DNA of 64,000 nucleotides from Microbacterium sp. Root553. GTDB lineage: Bacteria > Actinomycetota > Actinomycetes > Actinomycetales > Microbacteriaceae. Below the pieces are notes generated by a model. The model had not been told where the DNA came from and searched no databases. It worked only from the letters and a program-made list of their open reading frames with translations. Below are positions 16,201-25,294 of this stretch, piece by piece; the first letter of the stretch is position 1; the number at the start of each line of letters is the position of its first letter. The stretch is from positions 424,241-488,240 of the forward strand of contig NZ_LMFY01000001.1 in NCBI RefSeq assembly GCF_001426995.1. The letters run 5' to 3'. A program made the position numbers and the translations under genes.

Positions 16201-16593
16201 ATGTCGGCGATCGACATCGTGGGACAGTACGGGGCGGCCATGGCCGCGGGAGACATGCAGGCGCTGGCGGAGACGTTCGCCGCGGATGCCGTCTGGCACC
16301 AGCCGGGCAAGAGCCAGGTCTCCGGCGATAAGGTCGGCCCTGAGGCGATCATGGCGCACCTCGGGCACTTCATGGAGCTGAGCGGTGGCACCTTCGTCCT
16401 TGAGACCGACTCGGCGACCGAGAGCGGCGATCTCGTGTCGGCGACGGTGCGCTTCCGCGCCGCGCGCGAGGGACATGCGGATCTCGATCAGCACGGCGTC
16501 GATGTGTTCCGCGTGGCGGCCGGGCGGATCGCGGAGGTGTGGCTGATCAGTGAGGACCAGCAGGCGGAAGACGCGTTCTGGGGCCACGCCTGA
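16201..16593 (+). CDS. SnoaL/NTF2-like small protein
   Basis: A 130-aa alpha+beta-barrel protein of the NTF2/ketosteroid-isomerase superfamily. The start helix YGAAMAAGDMQALAETFAADAVWHQPG, the strand TFVLETDSATESGDLVSATVRF and the final barrel strand HGVDVFRVAAGRIAEVWLI are typical. No catalytic pair can be assigned with confidence. GAGGA precedes the ATG. Divergent from hxlR, and a likely target of that regulator. Confidence 0.85.
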   Translation: MSAIDIVGQYGAAMAAGDMQALAETFAADAVWHQPGKSQVSGDKVGPEAIMAHLGHFMELSGGTFVLETDSATESGDLVSATVRFRAAREGHADLDQHGVDVFRVAAGRIAEVWLISEDQQAEDAFWGHA

Positions 16594-16681
16594 GACGGAA
16601 TGCAGCGGCCACGCCCGAGGCTGACGCTGAGGTCGGAGAGGCGCATCCGGCGCTCTCTGACCTCGGCGCCGGACCGGTGGG

Positions 16682-17314
16682 TCACCCCAGGCGCTCGACC
16701 GGCTGCCGGAGGATGGTGCGGAGCTTCGCCGGCTCGACCCGTCGGACGTCGCTGAGATAGATCTCGTGATGCAGGCCGGTCATGCGCAGGCCGCTGTCGG
16801 GGATGAACCGCTCATGCAGATAGGCGAGAACCGGAGCCTCGTCGTCGTAGGAGCCCACATGCAGGGTCTGCACACAGAGTCCCTCGTCGAGCGTCTCGAG
16901 GCGCACCGAACGCAGTGCCGCGTTCTGCTGCTTCTTCTTCGCCGCCTTCTGCTCGACCGCCTCGACGGCATCGGCGAACATCGCGGGCGTGACGTGCTCG
17001 GGAACCATGATCATCAGCGTCCACACCCACGCCGACTTGTCGCGCCGCGATGTGAACGACTCCCTGTCGGGCGCGTCCCACAGCCCCTCGAGCGGCATCA
17101 CGACGGTGTCGACGCCGAGAGTCCTCTTACCCTCGAACTTGAGCGTGTAGGCCAGAGGGAAGAGCGCAGCGACCGCATCCGCGTACGCCGACGCCGTGTT
17201 CGGATCGCCTGCGCCGTCGATCATCAGGTACTGCATCGGCGGCACCTCGAGGATGCGGAACTCGCCCCGCTTCGCCGCGTAGGCGTCGAGCGTCTTCTTC
17301 GGGTCGATCGCCAT
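16682..17314 (-). CDS. GyrI-like (SRPBCC/Rob C-terminal) small-molecule-binding protein
   Basis: A 210-aa stand-alone GyrI-like domain without a DNA-binding region. Markers are PPMQYLMIDGAGDPN near residue 25, the LPLEGLW-type strand (VVMPLEGLWDAPD), QTLHVGSYDDE and GLHHEIYLSDVRRV near the C-terminus. Related free-standing domains bind or hydrolyse cyclic or drug-like molecules. ATG at 17314 with AGAGGA six bases upstream; an earlier in-frame start lacks one. Its ligand is unknown. Confidence 0.83.
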   Translation of the reverse strand: MAIDPKKTLDAYAAKRGEFRILEVPPMQYLMIDGAGDPNTASAYADAVAALFPLAYTLKFEGKRTLGVDTVVMPLEGLWDAPDRESFTSRRDKSAWVWTLMIMVPEHVTPAMFADAVEAVEQKAAKKKQQNAALRSVRLETLDEGLCVQTLHVGSYDDEAPVLAYLHERFIPDSGLRMTGLHHEIYLSDVRRVEPAKLRTILRQPVERLG

Positions 17315-17389
17315 CGCCGTTCCTCTCGCCGCAGAGCGCCCCTCGGGCCGCGACGACAGTGTCGCACGAACGGTCGACATCGGGCGGCG

Positions 17390-18574
17390 TCAGCTGCGCT
17401 CCCCCGGGTCCGCCAGCAGACCGGCGAAGGCGAGTTCCGCGGCTCCGATCAGCAGCCGGTCGACGCCCAGGTCTGCCGGGCGGATCTCGAGCCCCTCGAC
17501 GCTCTCGGACATCGCGAGAGCACCGACGTCTGCCGCGATCTGCTCGGAGCGCAGATCCGCGATCGTCGCGAGGAATCCGCCCAGGACGACGAGGGACGGA
17601 TTGAGCACGTTGACGGCATTGGCCAGTGCGCTCGCGAGCACATGCGCCTGGCGCGTGATCTCCTCGGACACCGCGTTGGAGGTCGAGGCGGAGAGCTCGG
17701 CGTCGAGCGTCTCGTCATCGGCGGCGTGCGGGCCGACCGCGTCGAGGCCGACAGCGTCGAGCAGCAGCCGCCTGCTCACCTCCGCTTCGAGGACGCCGTC
17801 GCCGGTGCGGCGGTCGCCGTCCGCGGAGATGCGCGGACGGTTCTGCCCGAACTCCCCGGCGTATCCGCCCGCCCCCGCCACCGCCCGGCCCTGGATGATC
17901 AGGCCGCCGCCGATGCCCGACGCGCCGCCGTTCAGGTAGACGATGTCGTCGATCCCCCGCCCCGCGCCGTAACGGTGCTCGGCGATGGCACCGAGCGTGG
18001 CGTCGTTGTCGACGAAGGTCGGCGTCCCGGTCGCAGCGCTCACCAGATCAGCGAGCGGCACGTCGGCCCACTCGAGGTGAGGGGCGTTGCGCACGACGCC
18101 GTCCGAGGTGCGCACCAGACCGGGGACGGCGACGCCGACGGCCTCGATGCGTACGTCGGCGAGGGGGCCGTCACGCCAGGCGGTCACACGGCCGGCGATC
18201 GTCTCGGCGACGGCCTCGGGGGTGGGCGTGTGACGGTTGGGCAGCCGCTCGCGCACCAGGATGCTGCGGTCGAGGCCGACCGCGGCGATCTCGATGGCAT
18301 CCACCTCGGGGTTCACCGCGATCGCGACGACCCGCGCCGACGCGCTCACCACCGGCGAGGGGCGGCCCACCCGACCCGCGACGTCGGGGATCCGCTCGTC
18401 GACGAGTCCCCTTCGCACCAGCTCCCCCACGAGGTCGGCGATCGTCGAACGGTTCAGTCCGGTCTGCTCGGTGAGCGCTGCCCTCGAGCGGGCGCCGTCC
18501 TCGTGGACGACCCGCAGGATGCGGGAGAGATTGTGGGCGCGCGTGCCCGGCGCGGGGCTCGGCTGTGACGGCAT
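17390..18574 (-). CDS. xylR: ROK-family repressor of the xylose operon
   Basis: Transcriptional repressor (394 aa from the ATG at 18574; an ATG at 18610 is also in frame but lies next to the operator). It has an N-terminal winged HTH (SRAALTEQTGLNRSTIADLVGELVRRGLV) and a C-terminal sugar-kinase-like ROK domain with GVAVPGLV, NDATLGAIAEHRYG and GGASGIGGGL. The usual zinc site CxCGxxGC is absent: the corresponding stretch reads DRRTGDGVLEAEV after GEFGQ. It is divergent from xylAB with a perfect palindrome between, so it is almost certainly the xylose-responsive repressor. Confidence 0.9.
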   Translation of the reverse strand: MPSQPSPAPGTRAHNLSRILRVVHEDGARSRAALTEQTGLNRSTIADLVGELVRRGLVDERIPDVAGRVGRPSPVVSASARVVAIAVNPEVDAIEIAAVGLDRSILVRERLPNRHTPTPEAVAETIAGRVTAWRDGPLADVRIEAVGVAVPGLVRTSDGVVRNAPHLEWADVPLADLVSAATGTPTFVDNDATLGAIAEHRYGAGRGIDDIVYLNGGASGIGGGLIIQGRAVAGAGGYAGEFGQNRPRISADGDRRTGDGVLEAEVSRRLLLDAVGLDAVGPHAADDETLDAELSASTSNAVSEEITRQAHVLASALANAVNVLNPSLVVLGGFLATIADLRSEQIAADVGALAMSESVEGLEIRPADLGVDRLLIGAAELAFAGLLADPGERS

Positions 18575-18617
18575 CCCTTCACTGTAGGGGGTGGACGACC
18601 GCACCGACATGAGATAT

Positions 18618-18632
18618 GTTGTGATTCACAAC
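18618..18632. promoter_or_regulatory. XylR (ROK) operator
   Basis: GTTGTGA-T-TCACAAC, a perfect 7-bp inverted repeat with a one-base centre, with AT-rich flanks, in the 86-bp gap between the divergent xylR and xylA genes. The position can block both promoters. Confidence 0.82.
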
Positions 18633-18660
18633 TTATTCGCTGACCTGCACAGGAGCAGAC

Positions 18661-19848
18661 ATGCCCACTCCCACCCGTGACGACAAGTTCTCCTTCGGCC
18701 TGTGGACCGTCGGCTACAACGGAGCCGACCCGTTCGGCGGCCCCACCCGACCCGCTCTCGATGTGGTCCACGCCGTCGAGAAGCTCGCCGAGCTCGGCGC
18801 CTACGGTCTGACGTTCCACGACGACGACCTCTTCGCTTTCGGCTCGACCGATGCCGAGCGTCAGAACCAGATCGACCGCCTCAAGGGCGCTCTCGCCGAC
18901 ACCGGTCTCGTCGTCCCGATGGTGACGACCAACCTGTTCAGCGCACCGATCTTCAAGGACGGCGGCTTCACCTCGAACGACCGCGACGTGCGCCGCTTCG
19001 CCCTGCGCAAGGTGCTGCGCAACCTCGACCTCGCCGCCGAGCTCGGCGCCAAGACGTTCGTGATGTGGGGCGGCCGCGAAGGCGCCGAGTACGACTCCGC
19101 GAAGGACATCCGTCAGGCGCTCGAGCGCTACCGCGAGGCCGTCAACCTGCTCGGCGACTACGTCACCGACAAGGGATACGACATCCGCTTCGCGATCGAG
19201 CCGAAGCCGAACGAGCCGCGAGGTGACATCCTGCTGCCGACCCTCGGTCACGCGATCGCCTTCATCGACTCGCTCGAGCGCCCCGAGCTCGTCGGCGTGA
19301 ACCCCGAGGTCGGACACGAGCAGATGGCCGGGCTCAACTTCACGGCCGGCATCGCGCAGGCCCTGTTCCACGGCAAGCTCTTCCACATCGACCTCAACGG
19401 CCAGCGGGGCATCAAGTACGACCAGGACCTCGTGTTCGGTCACGGCGACCTGCACAACGCGTTCTCGCTCGTGGACCTGCTCGAGAACGGCGGCCCCGGA
19501 GGCGTTCCCGCCTACGACGGCCCCCGCCACTTCGACTACAAGCCCAGCCGCACCGAGGACGAGACCGGCGTGTGGGACTCGGCCGCCGCGAACATGCGCA
19601 CCTACCTGCTGCTCAAGGAGCGGGCCGCCGCGTTCCGCGCCGACCCCGAGGTGCAGGAGGCATTGGCCGCCGCGCGCGTCGACGAGTTGTCGACACCGAC
19701 CCTGAATGCCGGCGAGACGTACGACGACCTGCTCGCCGACCGCGCCGCCTACGAGGACTTCGACGCGGATTCCTACTTCGGCGGCAAGGGCTTCGGCTTC
19801 GTCCGTCTGCAGCAGCTCGCGACCGAGCACCTGCTCGGCGCCCGCTGA
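18661..19848 (+). CDS. xylA: Xylose isomerase
   Basis: Converts D-xylose to D-xylulose in the cytosol (395 aa, the short class I enzyme typical of actinobacteria). Catalytic His53 and Asp56 lie in [35 protein letters not shown] (metal ligand Glu and Lys), [11 protein letters not shown] and [16 protein letters not shown] supply the rest of the metal site. AGGAGCAGAC precedes the ATG. First gene of xylA-xylB, under the ROK operator at 18618-18632. Confidence 0.97.
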   Translation: MPTPTRDDKFSFGLWTVGYNGADPFGGPTRPALDVVHAVEKLAELGAYGLTFHDDDLFAFGSTDAERQNQIDRLKGALADTGLVVPMVTTNLFSAPIFKDGGFTSNDRDVRRFALRKVLRNLDLAAELGAKTFVMWGGREGAEYDSAKDIRQALERYREAVNLLGDYVTDKGYDIRFAIEPKPNEPRGDILLPTLGHAIAFIDSLERPELVGVNPEVGHEQMAGLNFTAGIAQALFHGKLFHIDLNGQRGIKYDQDLVFGHGDLHNAFSLVDLLENGGPGGVPAYDGPRHFDYKPSRTEDETGVWDSAAANMRTYLLLKERAAAFRADPEVQEALAAARVDELSTPTLNAGETYDDLLADRAAYEDFDADSYFGGKGFGFVRLQQLATEHLLGAR

Positions 19849-19853
19849 TCGTC

Positions 19854-21140
19854 ATGCCACTGGTTCTCGGGGTCGATTCGTCGACCCAGTCCTGCAAAGT
19901 CGTGGTCGTCGATACCGCGACGGGTGAGGTCGTGCGCTCCGGTCGCGCCTCGCACCCCGAAGGGACGTCCGTCGACCCCGAGTCCTGGTGGCGTGCTCTC
20001 GAGGACGCGATCGCGGAGGCCGGCTCGCTCGACGACATCGCCGCGTGGTCGATCGGCGGCCAGCAGCACGGCCTGGTCGCCCTCGACGCGTCAGGGCGCG
20101 TGATCCGCGATGCGCTGCTCTGGAACGACACCCGCTCGGCGGGCGCCGCGGCCGATCTCATCGCCGAGTTCGGCGCCTCGGTGCTGGCCGCGCGCACGGG
20201 GCTGGTGCCCGTCGCGTCGTTCACGATCACCAAGCTGCGCTGGCTGCGCGACCATGAGCCCGAGAACGCGACGCGCGTCGCGGCCGTCGCGCTGCCGCAC
20301 GACTGGCTCACCTGGCGTCTGCGCGGCTTCGGCCCGCACAACCCGGTGCTCGACGAGCTCGTCACCGACCGCTCGGATGCCTCGGGCACCGGCTACTGGA
20401 ATCCCGCGACCGGCGAGTACGACCGCGAGCTGCTCGTGGCGGCGCTCGGACACGACGTGGTGCTGCCGCGCGTGCTCGCGCACGACGAGTGGGTGACAGA
20501 CGTCGACGAGCGCCGCGTCGGCGCCGGAGCGGGCGACAACGCGGCGGCGGCGCTCGGCCTCGGCGCCGCGCCGGGAGATGTCGTCGTCTCGATCGGCACC
20601 TCCGGCACCGTCTGCGCGATCAGCCGGACACCCGTCATCGACCCCACCGGCACCGTCGCGGGCTTCGCCGACGCATCAGGGAACTTCCTCCCTCTCGTCG
20701 CGACGCTGAACGCGGCGCGCGTCGTGGATGTCACGGCGGCCCTGCTCGGGGTCACGCACGGTGAGTTCAGCGACCTCGCCCTGCACGCCGATCCCGGCGC
20801 GGCCGGGCTGACACTCCTCCCCTATTTCGAGGGCGAGCGCACCCCGAACCTGCCTGACGCCACGGCATCACTGTCGGGGATGACGCTCGCGTCGACCACG
20901 AGGGCCAACCTCGCGCGTGCCGCGGTGGAGGGCATGCTGCGCGGCCTCGGCGCGGGCCTCGACGCCCTGCGAGAGCTCGGCATCCCTCTCGAGCGCGCCC
21001 TGCTCATCGGCGGAGGCGCGCAGTCCGAGGCCGTGCGTCGGATCGCTCCCGACATCCTCGGCCTCACGGTCGAGGTGCCCGAGCCCGGCGAGTACGTGGC
21101 GCTGGGCGCGGCGCGACAGGCGGCCCAGCTGGTCGGCTGA
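19854..21140 (+). CDS. xylB: Xylulokinase
   Basis: FGGY-family kinase (428 aa) that phosphorylates D-xylulose to xylulose 5-phosphate for the pentose phosphate pathway. It starts at the ATG five bases after the xylA stop. Motifs: [12 protein letters not shown] (phosphate loop 1), [41 protein letters not shown] (phosphate loop 2) and [15 protein letters not shown] (adenosine motif). Slightly shorter than the 480-500 aa E. coli form, as usual in actinobacteria. Confidence 0.95.
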   Translation: MPLVLGVDSSTQSCKVVVVDTATGEVVRSGRASHPEGTSVDPESWWRALEDAIAEAGSLDDIAAWSIGGQQHGLVALDASGRVIRDALLWNDTRSAGAAADLIAEFGASVLAARTGLVPVASFTITKLRWLRDHEPENATRVAAVALPHDWLTWRLRGFGPHNPVLDELVTDRSDASGTGYWNPATGEYDRELLVAALGHDVVLPRVLAHDEWVTDVDERRVGAGAGDNAAAALGLGAAPGDVVVSIGTSGTVCAISRTPVIDPTGTVAGFADASGNFLPLVATLNAARVVDVTAALLGVTHGEFSDLALHADPGAAGLTLLPYFEGERTPNLPDATASLSGMTLASTTRANLARAAVEGMLRGLGAGLDALRELGIPLERALLIGGGAQSEAVRRIAPDILGLTVEVPEPGEYVALGAARQAAQLVG

Positions 21141-21156
21141 GCGAGCGGCACCAACC

Positions 21157-21214
21157 CCTCGGGAGGAGAAGTACGTGTCGGGAGGAGAGATCCCCCGCAT
21201 ACTTCCTCCCGAGG
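21157..21214. terminator. Long stem-loop with tandem purine repeats between xylB and a convergent gene
   Basis: 11-bp arms CCTCGGGAGGA and TCCTCCCGAGG enclose 36 bases that hold a second TCGGGAGGAGA copy (21178-21188). Pairing extends through GAAGTA/TACTTC with a 2-base bulge. It lies between convergent xylB and the Gfo/Idh gene at 21246, so it probably terminates both. Confidence 0.6.
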
Positions 21215-21245
21215 CGCAGTTCTCCGCCGCACGAGACGGATGCCG

Positions 21246-22307
21246 TCAGCCGGCGAGCACCCGAGCATCCCGCTGCGCGATGATGCTCAGCTCTGCCGCC
21301 GTGAAGACGTGCGCCTGCGTCATCGCGCGCTCGGTGCGGTCGAGGCAGTCGCGGATGAGGTGCCCGAAGAACGGGAACCCGGTCTTGCCCGTCGCATCGA
21401 ACCGGAACTGCCCGTCCTGGTTGACCAGCAGCACCTGCCCGCCGCCGTTGTCGGTCGTGATGTCGGTGTACTTGCGCAGTTCGATGTACCCATCGGTACC
21501 GAGAAGAACGGTGCGGCCGTCGCCGAAGACATCGAGCCCCGCCGGGGTGAACCAGTCCACCCGCACGTACCCGGTGGTGCCGTTGTCGAGCACGACGTGC
21601 GCGTCTCCGAAGTCCTGCAGCCCAGGAGTCTCAGGGTGCGCGTAGTTCGCCACCGTCGAGCTGACGATCTCGCCGTCGGTCGCGCCCGTGTAATAGAGCA
21701 TCTGCTCGAAGTTGTGGCTGCCGATGTCGCAGATGATGCCGCCGTACTGCTCCGGGTCGTAGAACCAGTCCGGGCGTCCGGCGCCGATACGGTGCGGCCC
21801 GAACGACGCGACCTGCAGCACGGTGCCGATCGCACCCTGGTCGATCAGCTGGCCGGCGAGGATCGCGGCCTCGGAGTGCACCCGTTCGCCGTAGTAGACC
21901 GCGAATTTTCGACCGGTGCGCTCGACAGCCGCGCGGGCTTCCGTGAGGTCGTCCATCGTGGTGATCGCGGGCTTGTCGGCGAAGAAGTCCTTGCCCGCAT
22001 CGAGCACGCGCACTCCGAGCGGAGCCCGCTGGTTCGCGATCGACGCGCTCGCGACGAGCTGCACCTCGGGGTCGCGGAGCACCTCCTGCTCGCTCGCCGC
22101 GGCCCGCGCCTGCGGGAACCGTTCGAGGAAGTCGGCGACCTTCGCGGGGTCGTCGTCGTGGACCAGCGACAGGGTCGCACCGGCCTCGATGAGCTGCTCG
22201 ACCATGCCGTGAATGTGTCCGTGCGCCAGACCGACGGCCGCGAAGACGAACTCCCCGGGGCCGACGACCGGCTCGGGCAGCGGATCGAAGGTGTACGTGC
22301 GGGTCAT
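21246..22307 (-). CDS. Gfo/Idh/MocA-family oxidoreductase
   Basis: NAD(P)-dependent sugar or polyol dehydrogenase (353 aa). The Rossmann part differs from the norm: FVFAAVGLAHGHIHGMVEQL replaces the usual GxGxxG. FFADKPAITT stands where most members have EKP (catalytic Lys kept), and CDIGSHNFEQMLYY supplies the active-site helix with Asp and His. Third gene of a three-gene operon (Gfo/Idh, cupin, Gfo/Idh); its ATG overlaps the cupin stop by 4 bp. Substrate unknown. Confidence 0.88.
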   Translation of the reverse strand: MTRTYTFDPLPEPVVGPGEFVFAAVGLAHGHIHGMVEQLIEAGATLSLVHDDDPAKVADFLERFPQARAAASEQEVLRDPEVQLVASASIANQRAPLGVRVLDAGKDFFADKPAITTMDDLTEARAAVERTGRKFAVYYGERVHSEAAILAGQLIDQGAIGTVLQVASFGPHRIGAGRPDWFYDPEQYGGIICDIGSHNFEQMLYYTGATDGEIVSSTVANYAHPETPGLQDFGDAHVVLDNGTTGYVRVDWFTPAGLDVFGDGRTVLLGTDGYIELRKYTDITTDNGGGQVLLVNQDGQFRFDATGKTGFPFFGHLIRDCLDRTERAMTQAHVFTAAELSIIAQRDARVLAG

Positions 22308-23062
22308 CGGTCGTTCTCCTCGTCGGTCGCGGCGCCGTCGGTCATGTCGTCATCTGTCACGTCGTAGGTGCGCAGGCGGCCGCACATGCCGTATCCGCGA
22401 TCCCCCACCGAGGGTACGGCCTGGTGCACGCGGGCGTCGGCGAGGTGCGCCACCGAGCCGGACGCGACGGCTGCGGCGAGCGCGAGCGACTGCTCGGCCT
22501 GCGCCAGCGGACGTGCGCGCACGAGGTCGCTCCACGCCTCGGCACGATCGCGCACCAACGCACCCGCGGCGGCATGGAAGTCGTCGAGCGCCGCATGATC
22601 GCCCGCGACGACCGCATCCCGCAGGGCCTCGAACCCGGTCACGGCGAGGTCCCGACGTGCGGACGCGCGCGCGGCTCTGCCGCTCTCGCCTCCGAGGGAC
22701 GCCGCCGCCGCGTAGGCCTCCTGGTCTGCCACGACCTCTGCGGGGAAGGTCATCACGGCGTCCCCCGCCTCGGGCAGTCCCGCGTTGCTCATCAGCACGA
22801 CGACGCGAAGGCCGCCGTGGTTCACGGCGCGATGGACGGTTCCCGGGGTGAACCAGACGACGGATCCCGCCGACAGCGCGGTCTCTCGAAAGCCGTCCGC
22901 GTCGATCGTCTGCAGCGCGCCCTGCCCAGATATCACCACGTAGGCCTCGGTCGAGACGAGGTGCATGTGCGGGCTCCCGCCGCAGATGCCGTCGGGCGCC
23001 GCATCCGCATAGACGTCCAGATGCGACAGTGACGTGCCGCCGGGGAACGACGACCCGCTCAC
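22304..23062 (-). CDS. Cupin-domain protein in a sugar dehydrogenase operon
   Basis: A 252-aa protein with one cupin barrel (about residues 15-110): GGSPHMHLVSTEAYVVISG carries the HxH...E metal ligands and GTVHRAVNHGG the last His. The remaining 130 residues are mostly helical (EALRDAVVAGDHAALDDFHAAAGALV), ending in an acidic tail. Such cupins beside Gfo/Idh genes often act as sugar isomerases or ligand sensors, but no activity can be assigned. It overlaps both neighbours by 4 bp, so the three proteins are made in fixed ratio. Confidence 0.82.
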   Translation of the reverse strand: MSGSSFPGGTSLSHLDVYADAAPDGICGGSPHMHLVSTEAYVVISGQGALQTIDADGFRETALSAGSVVWFTPGTVHRAVNHGGLRVVVLMSNAGLPEAGDAVMTFPAEVVADQEAYAAAASLGGESGRAARASARRDLAVTGFEALRDAVVAGDHAALDDFHAAAGALVRDRAEAWSDLVRARPLAQAEQSLALAAAVASGSVAHLADARVHQAVPSVGDRGYGMCGRLRTYDVTDDDMTDGAATDEENDR

Positions 23063-24189
23063 GACGCGGCCTCGATCAGCGAGGCCTTCTTCTCGAAGAA
23101 GTGCGGCGCGTTCGCGACGAGCCGGCCCGCCCGGTAGTACGGGTCGGATGCCGCGATCGGCAGCGCCACGAACTCGCGCTCGAAGCCCGCCTTGTAGATC
23201 GCCGTCACGACTTCCACCGCGTTGCGCCCGTCCTGGCCCGTGGAGACCGGCGCGCGTCCCTCGCGGACGGCGGCGAGCAGATCGCCGATCTGCCCTTCGT
23301 GCCCGAGGTGGGCAAGTGGTGTGCGTGCGGCGACGAGCGCCTCGATGCGGGACACGACGTCAGGATCACCGCCCGGTTCCGGGAAGCCGTCAGGGCGGGA
23401 TCGCTCCGCGACCACCGAGAACGGCTGGGACACTCGCGCGTGCGCGCCCTGGATCACTATCGCCTGTTCCTGACCGTGGTGCACGACCGAGCTGGTCAGC
23501 TGCGCGAGCCCGCGGTCATAACGGAAGATCGCGACCGACAGATCCTCGACCTCGGCATTCTCGTGCTGCGCGTTCGCGAGCATCGCGGTGATCTCGGTGG
23601 GGCTGCCCAGCAGCCACAGCAGCAGGTCGATGTGGTGGATGGCGTGGTTGAGCGTGCATCCGCCGCCCTCCTTCTCCCACGTGCCGCGCCACCAGAGGTC
23701 GTAGTAGGGCAGCCCCCGCCACCAGGCCGAGTCGACGCGGACGTGGGAGATCGATCCGAGCAGACCCGAGTCGACGACGTCTTTGAGGGTCGCGAGGTCG
23801 TCACGGAAGCGGTTCTGCGCGACGACGGAGAGCACCGTTCCTGAGCGTTCCTGCGCCGCGAGCATCGCATCGCACTCCTCAAGCGAGGGTGCCATGGGCT
23901 TCTCGACCAGCACATGGAGGCCGGCATCGAGCGCCGCGATCGCCAGAGACGCGTGCGTCGACGGCGGCGTCGCGATGCTCACGAGGTCGACCAGACCCGA
24001 CGAGATCATCGCGAGCGGGTCATCGAACGCCGCGACCTCGGTGAGGCCGAAGGCGACGGCCTTACCCTCGGCTCTGCCCGGCACGACGTCGGCCAGCGCC
24101 ACGATCTCGCAGGACTCGGGGAACGCGCGGTACGCCTCGATGTGGGCGTCCGCGATGCCGCCGGTCCCGATGATGCCGATCCTGAGCAT
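23059..24189 (-). CDS. Gfo/Idh/MocA-family oxidoreductase
   Basis: NAD(P)-dependent sugar or inositol-type dehydrogenase (376 aa). GIIGTGGIADAHIEAY is the cofactor loop, LVEKPMAPS the catalytic EKP, and GGGCTLNHAIHHIDLLLWLLG the active-site helix with the His pair. It resembles the product at 40831-41922 in this last motif. ATG at 24189 with GAGGAG seven bases upstream. First gene of the operon, divergent from a LacI regulator gene with an operator-like repeat between. Confidence 0.92.
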   Translation of the reverse strand: MLRIGIIGTGGIADAHIEAYRAFPESCEIVALADVVPGRAEGKAVAFGLTEVAAFDDPLAMISSGLVDLVSIATPPSTHASLAIAALDAGLHVLVEKPMAPSLEECDAMLAAQERSGTVLSVVAQNRFRDDLATLKDVVDSGLLGSISHVRVDSAWWRGLPYYDLWWRGTWEKEGGGCTLNHAIHHIDLLLWLLGSPTEITAMLANAQHENAEVEDLSVAIFRYDRGLAQLTSSVVHHGQEQAIVIQGAHARVSQPFSVVAERSRPDGFPEPGGDPDVVSRIEALVAARTPLAHLGHEGQIGDLLAAVREGRAPVSTGQDGRNAVEVVTAIYKAGFEREFVALPIAASDPYYRAGRLVANAPHFFEKKASLIEAAS

Positions 24190-24212
24190 GACGCGACTCC
24201 TCGTTGAGCTGT

Positions 24213-24237
24213 TACTACGTATTACTAAGACGTAGTA
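24213..24237. promoter_or_regulatory. Operator-like inverted repeat between divergent LacI and Gfo/Idh genes
   Basis: TACTACGT and ACGTAGTA are exact inverted copies separated by 9 bases of AT-rich sequence. They lie 24 bases upstream of the minus-strand Gfo/Idh start and 51 bases upstream of the lacI start. Likely bound by the adjacent LacI protein. Confidence 0.65.
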
Positions 24238-24287
24238 GATACTATCGAGGGACACCCCGGACACGTCAACCCCGGAAGGACGGCTGC

Positions 24288-25280
24288 ATGGATCGGCGAC
24301 CGACCAGCCACGACGTCGCGCATCGCGCCGGGGTCTCGCAATCGACGGTGTCGATGGTGTTCACCGGCCGCTCGGGCATCTCCGAAGCAACCCGCGACAA
24401 GGTGCTGCGGGCCGCGGCCGAGCTCCACTACCGGCCGAACCTCGCCGCCCGATCGATGCGCACCCAGCGCACCGGCCGCCTCGCCGTCGTCGTGCCGATC
24501 GCCACGATGAACCCGCTGACTCTGCTCTCAGGCGCGATCGCCGCCGCCCGAGACGAGGGCTATGTGGTCGAGGTCGTCAGCCTGCCCGATGACGCTGAGG
24601 AACGCGAGGGGCGATTGTCCGAGCTCGTCGACTCCGGGCAGTACGAAGGGGTTCTCGCTTTCACACCGCTGCCCTTCACCGACACCACCGGAGGTGGGCC
24701 GATCGTGCTCTCGGTCGGAGAGTTCGACGACGCGATGCACATGACCGGCGAGTTCACCGACTCGCGTCCGATCACCGAGATGATCGAGCGGCTGGCGACC
24801 CAGGGCCACCGCCGGTTCATCCATCTCGCCGGGGCCCCGGACTTCCCCTCCGCACGAGCGCGCCGGGACGCCTATCTCGAGACGATCGATCGGCTCGGGC
24901 TCGAGTCCCTCGGGGTGACCGCAGGCGACTGGAGCGGCGAGGCCGGCGAGGAGGCGATCGACGCATTGCCCGATGACGCTCCCCCGCTCGCGGTGATCGC
25001 CGCGAACGATGTCATCGCCACCGGCGCGATCAGAGCAGCCACCCGGCGCGGATGGCGACTGCCGCACGAGGTCGCCGTGACCGGGTGGGACGACCATCAC
25101 CAGAGCGCCTTCCTCGTGCCCTCGCTCACGAGCGTCGCGCAGGACCGGGAGCGCCTCGGCGCCTACTCGATGCACCGGCTCGTGGCTGCCGTTCGGCGCG
25201 GCGAGCCACCCGTGAAACCGGACGGCCTGCTCACCATCGTGTGGCGCGAGTCGACCGAGTCCCCCCAACGACTACCGTGA
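24288..25280 (+). CDS. LacI-family transcriptional regulator
   Basis: A 330-aa repressor. The HTH and hinge lie at residues 5-60: SHDVAHRAGVSQSTVSMVFTG, then YRPNLAARSMRTQRT. The periplasmic-binding-like core follows (LAVVVPIATMNP, AANDVIATGAI, VAVTGWDDH). The hinge reads AARSMR, so DNA recognition may differ from the AAACGTTT type. CGGAAGGA is a good ribosome-binding site. Divergent from the Gfo/Idh-cupin-Gfo/Idh operon; the next gene (hydroxyacid dehydrogenase) follows after 14 bases and is probably in the same transcript. Confidence 0.92.
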   Translation: MDRRPTSHDVAHRAGVSQSTVSMVFTGRSGISEATRDKVLRAAAELHYRPNLAARSMRTQRTGRLAVVVPIATMNPLTLLSGAIAAARDEGYVVEVVSLPDDAEEREGRLSELVDSGQYEGVLAFTPLPFTDTTGGGPIVLSVGEFDDAMHMTGEFTDSRPITEMIERLATQGHRRFIHLAGAPDFPSARARRDAYLETIDRLGLESLGVTAGDWSGEAGEEAIDALPDDAPPLAVIAANDVIATGAIRAATRRGWRLPHEVAVTGWDDHHQSAFLVPSLTSVAQDRERLGAYSMHRLVAAVRRGEPPVKPDGLLTIVWRESTESPQRLP

Positions 25281-25294
25281 AAGTGGAGGCGTCC

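Noticed and set aside
18454..19830. A 458-codon open frame antisense to xylA
   Set aside because: High-GC shadow frame of a certain gene; Val/Glu/Arg-rich, without recognisable domain or ribosome-binding site.
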